64,000 nt of DNA from Scenedesmus sp. ARA3 (Eukaryota > Chlorophyta > Chlorophyceae > Sphaeropleales > Scenedesmaceae), in assembly GCA_004335835.1 (NCBI GenBank), contig RWJK01000307.1, positions 1 through 64,000 of the forward strand. Direction: 5' to 3'. The translations under genes and the position numbers were made by a program. The notes beneath the pieces are model-generated. The model was not told where the DNA came from. It did not search any database and saw nothing but the letters and a program-made list of their open reading frames with translations. Of this stretch, positions 12,245 to 23,700 are shown piece after piece. How positions within the stretch are numbered: the stretch's first letter is position 1; the number at the start of each line of letters is the position of its first letter.

Positions 12245-15200
12245 TCACAGACCAGACTGCGTGACAGTGTAGTAGGCATACGAGCTGGTGGCGTGTGTGG
12301 CTGCTGCTGCGCTGATGTGCTGCAGCGCTGCGTTCCAGCAGCGCTCTGTCGCCATGGCAGTGGGCAGCCTGTACGTGTTGGACTGCAGTGCGGCCAGCGC
12401 GTCTGTGCCGCTGAGCTGCAGCGCCCGCTGCAGCCGCACCAGGTCACCTGCAGGTGGGTGTCAGGCACACAGCGCAAGGTGGTGGTCAGCAGCGTCCATT
12501 GCAGGAGTCCAGATGGCAGTCAACCCATCGTCTGATGCACAACATTGCTAATGCCACCTAAGCCTATACTTCATGCAAGGTATGTCTCTTGCATGCAAGT
12601 TGCACGCAGTGTCACTGGCGCTGCCTCAAACAAGGCAATACATTCATCATCAATGCGCGATCCCTTGCCCAGCCACCCAGCCTTCAGCATCCCACCCACC
12701 ACCCACCCTCACCTGTGAGTGCTGCCGCCACGAAGCCCACCGCCTGGCCCTGGTGGCTGCCGCTGGCCACGCTGCTGTCCACCAGGCCCGTGATCTCCCG
12801 CGTCATGCCCACCTCAGCCATCTTGGCAGCCAGCCGCGCCAGCTGCGGCGCAGTCAGCAGCCCGCGGTGCGCCAGCAGCAGCTGGCTGGCGCGCCGCGTG
12901 ACGTCTGCGGAGGAGCACACAACGACAGTGATTGGCTGTCATGCTTGTGCTCGCTGGCCAGCAGCTTGCCACAGCATGGGCATACGCAGGGGTGCAAAGC
13001 ATTTGTACAAGCAGCAAAGACTGGCTGCAAATTAACAGCAGGGTCGCGGGTTGGCTCTGGTTGGCAAGCGTTGTACACGCATCAGCCGTGCCCAAGCCTC
13101 TCAGCCGTCGGGAGCCCCCACCACAGCCCTCCCAATCACCTCCCCATCCCACCCACCCTCACCTGTGATGCCAGCCGCCTGGCTGCCCTCCACCAGCCGC
13201 ATCGCCAGGCTCACAGCAGACGCAGGCGGCGGCTGCGCGGCAGCAGCAACAGCGGTTGCCGCCGCGACCAGCCCTGCGCTGCTGCGCGCAGCCTCAGGGT
13301 CCCACCCAGGCTGCCCGCTGCCGTCCCAGCTGCTGAGGCGCTTCGGCGGCTCCGCAAACTGCCAGTCGTGCTGCAGCGGGGCGCCCCACGCCACCTCACC
13401 CTTTGCTAGTGGGTCTTTTGCCTTGTCCACTGCCTCCTGCTCAGGCTCTGCTGGCAGCTGGTACTCGTCCACAAACAGGCCTCCAAAGCCCATCAAGCCC
13501 CACATTTGCTGCTGCTGCTTGGCCACTGTCGCTTGAGGTGGCGGCGCGGCAGTCACTGCAGCAGCAGCCGCGGCGTCCTTCATAGCAGACAGAGCTGCGA
13601 CTGCATTGAACTCGCCGCCGCTGCTGCTAGGCCCTGTGTCCGCTGCTTCCGCTGCTGCGTCCGGTAGTGCCTGCGCGTATGCTTCGCTGCTGGCCAGGGT
13701 TGCCCTGTCATTGCAGCCGCGCATGAGTGCCTCGCAGCACACGCATGCACGCCGCCACTGACCTGCAGCACCAGCACAAAACCAACCAGCACCAGTTGTC
13801 AGAACCTCACTATGTGCATGGCTGAATGAGGTGGTCCATCTCCTAGGCGCTGCTGCCTGTAGACCACAACACGCCCTCCAGCAGCACATGCCTGCTTGCG
13901 CGTTTTTACCAGCGCACCAGCACAATGCTGGTGCGCTGCTGGTGCGCTGTGCACATCTCCAACTGCAAAACCTCTGCCTACACATACCAACAGCTTGATA
14001 CCCTCTCCACCACAGCTTCTTTCGCAAAATCTCACACAGCTGTTCCCACCACCCGTCTCTGTGCCTGCCGCCACAAGCTGCACCTCCACAGCTGCAATTC
14101 ACGTCCGCACCCCTCCCCCCACCTGTGGCCATGCACAGCTCCGCCTCCATCTCCAGGCTCAGCCCCTGCAGCCCCATCAGACCCAGGTGCGCCCCGGGCA
14201 GCCCGCCCTGCAGCCGCAGGAAGGAGGCGATGCTGTCGTGCTGCCCGGGCGCCAGGCCGTGCCGCGCCACAGCCACAGCACCCACCAGGTCGCCCTGCGC
14301 GCACAGGCAGCGCGAGCGGATGCCTGCGCCAGGACACGAGGCGACACAGCCGCAGCAGCAAATGGTGTATTAGACAGGCTGCTGTGGCCGCAACATTGGT
14401 GGCAGTACCTGGCAAGAGTGAATGCAGAGCTGCAGGAAGCCACACAACCCAACAATGCTCTCCAGAAAGGCATCCCATCTCAGGCTTCACTAACAGACGT
14501 GACCAAGCAGCTGCTGTATTCTGTAACATGCTCTCCAGCAGCATGTCCTATCACGCGCACCTGGGTGGTCCAGCGGCACCATCTGCGGCTGCCCCAGGCA
14601 GTTGACCAGCCACAGGTTGCCCTGCCGCGGGCCCAGCAGCAGCACAGGCCCCGCGGGCCGCGGGCAGGGCCCAGGCAGTGAGGCGTCAGCGCCGCTGCTG
14701 TCCTCCCGCAGGCTGCTGGTGGCGGTGGTGCCTGTCAGGCCAGCCAGCTGCACAAACTGCAGCACAGCAGCAACCATCGACAGCATAACAACTGTGTCAG
14801 CAACAGCAGCCGGGGTGGCAGTGGCCATGGTTTTTTGGTGCACGGCAAGCTGAAGCAGGCGCCTAGCCGCAGATCGCTGACACCTGTGAGCAGAACTAAT
14901 TGGGTGATGCCGGCTCAAGGCAGGTGTGTGCACAACTACCTCAGCCGGCAATACTGCAGTGCCGCAGTACCGCAGTGCCCTCTGCCAGCGATACTGCAGT
15001 GCCGCACCTGCAGTGTGCTGCCAGCTGCCACATCGTCAGCAGGGCCCATGTCCAGCAGGCTGAAGCTGGCACCAGAGCGCTCCTCTGCAGCCACAAACGC
15101 CAGCAGCACGCTGGTGGGTGTGGCAATGTACAGCTGCCGCACGCCCCACGCAACACTCGTGGTGCCTGCGATTGGAAGGCTGCCCAGTGACTCCAGCTGC

Positions 15201-18200
15201 GGCTGTGCCCTGAAGATCTGCACCTGGCGCAGGTAGGCCAGCGCCAGGTAGCGCAGCGTGGGGTCCCACGCCACTGCAGACGGCTCGGGCAGCTCGGGGC
15301 CCAGCTGCAGCAGCAGCAGCAGCAGCAGGGGAGGCATGACAGCGGCAGCAGCAGCAGCGCGGATCAGGTATGCTGGAAGGTGACGAGCCATCATGCCGTA
15401 TGTGGGAGCCTGCTGCGCAGATGATGACAATATGCATGAGCTTGCAGCACAACATACATGCTACTGGAATAGGTGTACACTCGTACATGTACGGCATGCT
15501 AAAGATAATGTGCCAGCGCACACATCTTGCCACAGCTCGTGGGCGCGTGCACTGCCTCTGCCCCTGCCCACCTTGCTGACGCCGTTCCAGCTGAAGAACT
15601 GCAGCACCGGGGAGGCCTCCTCCCCGCTGAGCTCCGCGCCGCTGCTGGTCATGCGCTTCATGGCGATGCCCAGCAGCGGCCCGCCATGCAGACCCACAGG
15701 CACGTCGCCAGACAGCGCCACCTGCAGACACAGCAACAAAGGAAGAGTCCAGGCATCACAACGGCACAGAAACACACAGAGCATCAGCTGCTAGCTATGC
15801 ACAACAGCACACGGCAGCAGGCCGATAGTTGCAAGGCCCTGACAACAGCTGCAGCTCCAGCAGCACCAGTTCTCACACTCTTGCTGGTCCTGCAGCCCTG
15901 TGCACACTGCTGCTGCTGCCGCCTCACCTGCTGGCAGACCATGCTGACGCCCAGGCCGTCCAGGCTCTTGATGCGCACCACAGTGGCGCCAGCGATGGCT
16001 GCTGCCAGCACTGCCGCCTCTGCTGCTGCCGCCTTGGGGTCCTCCTTTCGTGCGCCCCACTTCTTGGACTTGCTGCTGCTGGGCGCTGGCGGCGGCGGCT
16101 CCTCCAACACAGCAAACATGTTCCTGCAAGCAGGCGCAGACAAGCGGCAAGCCAGCCGAGCCAGGTGAGCGACTGCATGCATCGTGACACCTGCCAGCAT
16201 GTGTTGCTGTTCTCAGGCCAGGTTGCAGGTTGACGGACAGCAGCATCAAAGGAGTCCAGAACGCGCACAGGGCTTATTGCCACACTGATGACAGAACACC
16301 GCCCACTGTGCACCGGCTAGCGCACATGTGTCTGGCAGCAGCCCTCACCTGCTGCTGTGCCAGGCCAGGTCCACGCCCAGGCCGCTGTCCACCTGCTGCC
16401 ACGTGGCAGCCAGCGTCCTGTAGTACACCACATACGCGCGGCTGGCTGGCCAGCACACTGAGACGTACTCGCCAGTGGCTGACACGCCCACGATGGCGCG
16501 CCCCGTTCGGCCTGTGGCAGGGCCGATGGGCTCCTGAGACACCACCTGGGGCACTAGCTGCTTCACGCCGCCCACATCCTGCAAGCAGGTAGCAGGCAAG
16601 AAAAGGTGTCAAAGCAGTGCGCACCAGCCGCTGGTATATTGTCTGCTGATCAGTCAGTGGGGATGCATGCATACGATAAAACAAACAGCGTTACCTTTCG
16701 ACCCATGGCGTTGTTTTTGCAGCACAACCACCTCTGACCAGACCATATGGTTCATTGCTGCGCATGAAATGAAGCGCTAGCAGCAGCTGCTTTCAGCTGT
16801 ACTCCATGCACTGTGCCCGCACCTTCTCAACTGCTGTGCAGTTAACAACCCACACTGCATCGCCCATGTGTCCCACATAGCTGGCAGCCACAGGCTCCCT
16901 GGGCAGGCGGTGCGTGGGGCTGATGTGCGCCTCAGCCAGGTTGCGCAGCGGCAGCGCGGCCACAGGCAGCGGGTACATGCGGTCAAATGTCATGAAGGCC
17001 ATGCCTGTGTTGCAGCCCACAGCCGCCAGGTTGGGCCGCACGGGGCTCACAGCCACGGTGTAGGCCTTGGGCACCTTCTTGCTGCCTGCAGCAGCAGCAG
17101 TGGGCACAGCAGCAGGCTCAGGGTGCGCACGCTCTCACAGCAGGACGCTGGCTGCAACAGTGCTGCTCATCGAATCATGACATCATGATGATCCACGTTT
17201 GCGTTGCTGAAGAGTGTGCAATCAACCGGATGCCAGCTTTCAAGCAAACAACAAGGCCAAATGTGAGCTCACCTGGAGGCACCAGGCCGGCAAGGTTGGC
17301 GCATGCGCGCAGGCCGCGCTCCGCAGGCATGCTGGCCAGTGTGTAGGCCGCCACCACGCCAGGCCCATTCACAGTGGCCAGCAGCGCATGCGCGCCTGAC
17401 AGGTTGAAGTACCTGCACAGCAGCACACACACATGCAGCAGGATGCCTTTGCATACAGCCACAGCTGCGGATGCCATGCTGCCAACTGCACCACTGTGCA
17501 CCTGACACCCGGCAGCCGTGGTGCCCTGCCAGCAGCAGAGCGCCCCTGGCGCGGCTGCTGTCCGAAAGCAGGGCACAGCCAGGCAAGCAGGCAGGTCGGC
17601 AGGCAGGCAGGCAGGCCGCACCTGTGGCTGTATGCAAGGCTTGTGGCTGGGCTCTTTGCGTCCAGCTTGGTGCGCCACAGCTCAGCAAATGACGTGGCAT
17701 CCCAGGCGGCCAGCCGGTGGTCGGAGCCTGCCAGCAGGAAGTATATAGACGTCAACACGGTTTATGCGGTTCGACTTGCACACAGTGTTAGCTGCTGCTA
17801 CTGCATAACTCAGGACGGTGTCATTCTAGCAGGCTTGCTCCTGCTCCCTGCACAACCAAGCAGCTGCCACATTCTCTCTGCCACAGCCGCCCCCCCCCCT
17901 CCCCCCTGCCGCCGCCGCCGCTGCTGCTGCTGCCAGGCCACGTCTGCAGCTGCGCACCTGCAGTGAAGATCTTGGCTGCTGCTGCCTGCGAGTCCTCAGG
18001 GCCTGGCGCGAGGCAGGCCGCCCACACCTCGCCAGCATGGCCAGCCACAGCCACCCTGGGCGCCACCTCGCGCTCAGCACTGCCCAGCGGCAGCCTGAAA
18101 GGCTCCCACACAAACAGCCCGCCCGCTGAGTCGCCGCCAAACACTAAATCTACACTCGGCACAAACTCCGGCGGCGGCTGCGGCGCCAGCGCTGCTGCCC

Positions 18201-19898
18201 TGTCCTGCTGCTGCTGCTGCTTGTGCCTGCCAGCGCGGTCTTTGTGTGAGCCGGCTGCCTGCTGCTGCGTGTCCTCCTGTGTTTTGAAGTGGGCTTTGGA
18301 TGGCAGCGTGAGCAGGCAGCTGATGGCTGCCTTGTGGTTGCCCACCAGCTTGCCAATCACCTGCAGGGCAGCAGCAGCAGCAGCAGAAGCGCACAGTTGA
18401 AGAGGCACATCACTTGCGGTCACCAGCAGTGCTGCATGGCAGACATGGCCGTACGCACTGCAGCATCAGCAGAGCACTGCCAGAAGCCTCTGCTACGGGT
18501 GCTGCCTGCTGCTGCTGCGATTGCCAACAGTTGACAAGCACAAGCTACTGCTGGTGACTCTGCTCTTGCAGGACGATGCTCCTGCACTGCTGCTGCTCCA
18601 CTCCACGCACCCGCAGCGTGGCCAGGTGCAGCAGCCGCACCGCGCCATCCGAGCAGCCTATGGCCAGCACAGGTGACGTCATTAGGCTGTTGGCGTCAGG
18701 CTGCCCGCCAGGTGCGTGCTTGCCGCCACGGAACAGGAAGCTCACGCAGGTGGGCGACTTGCCGTCAAGTGCTGCACGCGGCACCTCATACGGCTTGCGC
18801 GTGTTGAGGTCGTGCAGCAGCACCTTGTTCTCACACACCACAACCAGCAGCCTGCGCAAGTGCATGTGCAAGCAATTCAGCTGCATCAATGGAGGTGCTC
18901 GCAGCAGCTGCTGTGTGCACATGGCTGGTGTCTGGCGCAGCAGCACATGCCTGCTGCTGCACCTGGCGCCTTGCAAGTAACGCGGCTGTGTTGCTGCCAT
19001 CCACTGTCATCCCTGCAATCCTCTGCAGCAGCTGCTGGGGAGCTGGCGTTGCCTGCCCTGCCTGCATCGCACCTGGTGCCATCCAGTGCGTGCACGTTCA
19101 CTGCATCGGGCCTGTTGGTGCTGTTGCCGTTGACCATGGCATGCTGCGTTGCTGTCTGCCAGTAGGCCACCTCTGGGTCCAGGAATGCCACCTGGCGCAC
19201 TTTGCCTGAGGCTGTGCGCGAGGGTGCATAGCTGAGCGCTGAAGGGTTGCTGATGAAGGCAGGGTCCTTGGCTGGCACTGTGTTTATGGCTGCCTCCATC
19301 GAGCCCTCATCATCTGCGCCGCCCAGCTGCAGCTCATGCAGCGCCTGCAGCAGCAGCAGCACACCGCAATAGCAAACCAACTATGCACAGAACAGGTGCT
19401 GGGCGTGTCTGGGGCAAAGACGAGCAGCCGGCAAGTGTGAAACAACAGCACTGTCTGATGGGTCCTGTGTTGGAGGTGGGTAAGTAACTCATTTCAGGCA
19501 AACCAGCTAGCAACTAGCGCCAGATGCATGCTGATGCTGAAGGCAGCAGTACAGTACAGATGTTGCTGTTCTGCCTGGGCGAGCTATGCAGTGGAGCATG
19601 CCAAGGCAACGTCAACAAACATAAACAAATATGTTCACCTGTTGTGTCGTCCAGTCCCACACCCGCACATTGTCTGCTTTGTCTGCAAAGGCTATCCAGG
19701 GCTGCACTGGGTGAAACTCTACCAGCTTCACCTGTACATCACAACGCAAGGTCAATGCGTCGTAAAAGCATCTACAATCAGCTGATCACGGGAAATCTGC
19801 ACCCCAGTCTGCATCAATGCTTGGCACTTGCTGATCCAACCAACAGCTCCAGACCCCACCTTATCACGGGTGCCTGAGAAGCCCCGCAGCTGCAACAT
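12245..19898 (-). CDS. TWD40-2/TTRAY2 homologue, WD40 subunit of the TSET/TPLATE endocytic adaptor complex
   Basis: Seventeen GT...AG exons give 1273 aa: 19898-19860, 19731-19639, 19344-19073, 18851-18611, 18360-17958, 17727-17622, 17412-17273, 17085-16823, 16578-16349, 16123-15928, 15721-15572, 15304-15008, 14756-14561, 14323-14123, 13762-13163, 12904-12713, 12447-12245. The N-terminus (MLQLRGFSGTRDK, then VEFHPVQPWIAFAD) matches the start of the plant family represented by Arabidopsis At5g24710. Further co-linear blocks are VVVCENKVLLHDL, VGLHGGPLLGIA, LWLVNCLGQPQ, SLEMEAELCMATG and GQWRRACVCCEAL. WD40-type beta-propeller repeats occupy roughly the first 900 residues and an alpha-solenoid the rest. 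TSET is an ancient coat-like complex that in plants drives clathrin-mediated endocytosis. The protein is shorter than the roughly 1370-aa land plant form, which has a long disordered tail; here the C-terminus ends soon after the solenoid. Assignment rests on remembered family motifs, not on an alignment run. Confidence 0.88.
17582..17616. repeat. GGCA tetranucleotide microsatellite in a TWD40-2 intron
   Basis: Tandem AGGC/GGCA units, mostly perfect at the right end, lie in the intron immediately downstream of the 17727-17622 exon. Confidence 0.75.
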
Positions 19899-20787
19899 CT
19901 TGGAGCTCCACGGGACTAGCTAGCTCATTACGGTAACCTATTACGGGATGCCCGCCTCTTCATGCTGCAACTGAGGATTGCTGATCAGCACTACTACAGT
20001 TGCATGCCATCACCCTTGCTCTTGAATTTGGGCAGGGCACCTCAACGCATGCAGACGTGCCTGGCTGCTGTGCACCTGCAACTTCTGCAAGTTTTCAGGG
20101 GCTGCTGCGTGACAGGCGTTTGGGTTAGCAACATGTGTTACATGCCTGCAGCTGACACCAGCATAACACGTGTTACATGACTGCAGCTGACACCAGCATG
20201 CTGCAGGTATTGATGTCGTTGCAATAACCGCCAGTACTGCACAGCTTGCGCTTGTCAATAAGCCACGGGCTTGCCAAACACTGCTGGCAGCACAACAAAA
20301 CATGTAACTCTTGTCAGGATCTGGGCTTGCTTCACTTCAGCCCTTCCTTGACAACATTACCCCAACAGGTTGAGGTGGTGGCTGGTGTGCACGCAGCTGC
20401 AAGCTGCAGCTGTGCATAACCAACACAACGCACTCCGCCTTAAATATTATGAACAAGCCTGTCCTGAGACACAAGCACAAACATTACTCCCACATTGTAG
20501 AATCAATCGTGCACACAACACTTTGACACCTGTGCAGACAAAATCATTTGCTTCCTGCTGCTGCATGTTGAGCAGAGCATGTTGCAGCCTCATGCATGCC
20601 ACAGCAAACCCCAACCTTGATATTACTTGGAGACCATAACGCAAGTATGTTGTCACAAAAAGTTTTGGCGTGCACGATCCTGACTGGCTCAAAGCACATC
20701 ACAAATCCACATCCACCTGTCATGCACCCTCAGCATGCTGCGACTGAAAGAATTCCCCTGTCACCAGTGTATGTGCACTGCCGCCCA
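19899..20787. other. Spacer: TWD40-2 5' flank and P4-ATPase 3' flank
   Basis: About 0.9 kb containing the putative promoter and 5' UTR of TWD40-2 and the 3' UTR of the flippase. A 35-bp tandem duplication is at 20135-20204. No coding potential was seen beyond short random ORFs. Confidence 0.5.
20135..20204. repeat. 35-bp direct tandem duplication with duplicated TGTAA motif
   Basis: Two adjacent copies of a 35-bp unit beginning GTGTTACATG and containing CTGCAGCTGACACCAGCAT; they differ at one internal base and in the last few bases. Each copy contains TTACA (20138-20142 and 20173-20177), which reads TGTAA on the minus strand, 611-650 nt beyond the flippase stop codon. Confidence 0.85.
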
Positions 20788-23700
20788 TCACCCGCCCCGC
20801 TTGCGCTGGCTCTTGCTGCTGCTGGGCCGTTGCAGTGCAGCAGTGTACAGCTGCAGCATGTCAGGGTCGTCATTGCCCTGCGGCTGTTCGCTGCTGCTTG
20901 CTGCCCCTGCCTGTGCATCATCATCCACTGCTGCTGCTGCCACACTCACGACAGGCAACCGCCCAAGACGTGAAGATTGCCCAGCCTGGCCATGCTGCTG
21001 CCCAGCGCTGCTGCTTGCAGCGCCAGCTGCACTATGCTGCACCTGCTGCTGCTCGGGCGACCTGGGCCGTGCCCCGCCAAACTCGCCTGCAACCTGCGGC
21101 AAGCTGTCCGCGCTGCCACGGCTAGCTGCTGAGTCCCCGCCTGGCGATCCGCCCGGCTCAAGCGAGCTTCGCCGTGAGCTGCCACCGCTGCTGCCCGCTC
21201 TTAGCCTGCAGAGGTCGAGAGGAACAGAAACAAGGTTACACGATGTGTTGTATGTGATGACACCACCAGACTAATCCACGACATCCCAGCCTCTGCCAGA
21301 CCCTGAGTGGCATGCAAGGGGACGATAGACAGCCAAGCTGGCTACCGCACCCCCACCAGCTCCAACACCACAGTGCAAGAGCCACGCCCTGGCAACGCTC
21401 CAGCCAGCCTGCCAGCCTCACCTGTGCAAGCTGCCTATGCTGAGGCTGCTGAGCTGGCTGTCCTTGCGCCTGTGCCGCCGCGGGTCCTGGCTGAACGCCA
21501 GCTCCAGGTTGGCCAGCACGGGGTTGGTCACAAAGCCCTCCACAGGCGGCACAGCCTCGCCAGCACCGCTCGCAACCGTGCCAGTCAATGAGCCGCCAGT
21601 GAGGCTGCCAGCAGGGCCGTGCAGCGCAGCTTGCAGCATCGAGGCGCGCGGCGAGCTGCCGCCGTCCCCAGCCTCCGCTGTCATGCTGACGAAGCCGCCA
21701 GGCAGGGCGCTCATGCCCAGCGCAGCGGGGCCGGAGGCAGTGCCCGTGAGGGATGTGACTGAGTTGCGGCCAAATAGGCCGCCTGTCGCGCTGTGTGTGG
21801 CGACTGGCAAGCTGCCTGTGCCGCTTATCAACGAGTTGCCGGATGCACGGTGGAAGATCTGGCCGATCACACTGCCATGGCCCGGGGCGTTGCTAACGAA
21901 TGACTGCCCATGCGGCGCAGGCACCATGTCGCCAGACGCGGAGATGCTGTAGCCAACCTGCAGCAGCAGTGCACACAGCAGCTAGCGCATCAACCTTTGC
22001 AAGACATGTATCAATGCCAGTCTGCATAACAGTTCATCTATACATGCTGCCTGCTAAGGGCCACAGCAATCCTGCAACCCTGATGGCGCCGTTCAACGAG
22101 CACACCTCTACATACCGCGCCACCCTCAACTCCAGCCTAGTTCAACATGTGTTGCCCAGGCTGCCTTTCCATGATCCGCGCATAACCCTGCACCCACCTG
22201 CGTGGCTGCATTGCGCAGCTCGTTGATGTCAAACACTCTGCTCTGCGTGTTGTAGGGCGGCACGAAGCCCTTGTGCCGCCCGCGTGCGCCCGTGGTCTGC
22301 CGCAGCACCTTGCGCTGCACCAGGCGCGAGGCGCGCGCCATGATGCCCTTGATCTGCGCCTTGCTGCGGCCCAGGTTGCGCTCGTCCGCGTAGTCCTCCA
22401 GGTCGATGTCCTCGCCGCGCTTCTGGCGCTCCACGATCTCCTGTACCAGCTGGTAGCGTGCGGGGCGCAGGTGCCTGCAGGAAGCCAATGGAGCGTGCGT
22501 TGCAGCAGCACCCAAGGAAACTAAACAACACAGTGCTGTGGCTGATCCCAGCATCTGCATGATCATTACTGACTGTCACCTGCAGCCAGCCCCACCACAC
22601 TGCCACCACCACAAAGTGCACCAATGCAACTACTTCCAGGCAGCTAAAAGAAATGTTTGCAGCTGTTACGCACCGCTTGAGCGCTCTGAAGAAGAACACC
22701 GGCAGCAGGCACGCCAGCGGCACCACGAAGATGGTGAGCCAGTAGTTTGGCGAAGCTGCTATGCTGTCAAAAGCGCGATGCAGATCTGATGACAGCCGGA
22801 TGGGGAAAGCTCCGTACGCGATGAGGAACAGGAACCACAGCACTGCGTGCATTCAAGCCCAGCAGAAGCAGAGTGTGAGATGGGCACATTTAGCGCCGCT
22901 GGTTGACAGATATGCAATGCTGCTGTGCATTTAGTCGCTCAAGGCGGCGGCATTCAGTCACACAGGGTGAAGCTACACAGGTAAGTCGCATAAGTGCTTG
23001 GCCTGTGCGTGCAGGACCTTTTTAGCAGGTCACACAGCAGCCCGTTACAGAAGCACATGGAGCGCCACTCACGTATCGACCCCCAGATGGACAAGTGGTG
23101 CATCCAGGTCCACTGGTCGATGACCATGCCCAGCTGCAGGTGCACTGTGATGACCACTGTGGTGAACATCAGCAGGCCGTTCTGCTGCAGCGACCAGATT
23201 GCGCCAGAGTGCCTGTCGCTCTCCTGGCTGTCCGACCCCACCAGCACCATCGCCACAGTCATCGCGGCGTGCAGCAGCGCCATACCCAGCCAGCCCACAA
23301 TGGCGGGCAGGTCAAAATACAAGTTCTGCTGGCCTGCAGCAACATAAGAAAGCACACAAGATGGTTGCGCTAACAATCAGGGCTAAAGAAAACAGAAAGG
23401 CAGTGATTCACAAACCACAGCAGTCACTGCAGGCTGCAGCTTGCACACAGCAACAGGGCACTGTGGTGCTGGAGCTGCTGCGCGGGCACTACCACCCGCC
23501 CTGGCTGCTCACCCTCGTGGTAGAGGAATGGGAAGCGCAGCCCCAGGTCCTTGTCCAGGTCCCGGTCGAACCAGCCCACCACCAGCGGCGCGGCAGCTGT
23601 GAACACCACGTTGAACAGCGTCATGTAGAAGTCGTTGTAGATGGGCTGCCCGCTGAACAGTGCGAATGCGTTGTAGATGAAGATGGTGCTGCCGTAGAAG

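Noticed and set aside
13101..14285. Reading the 394-codon ORF as a separate gene
   Set aside because: It mixes true TWD40-2 exons with retained introns; splice sites and family motifs place it inside that gene.
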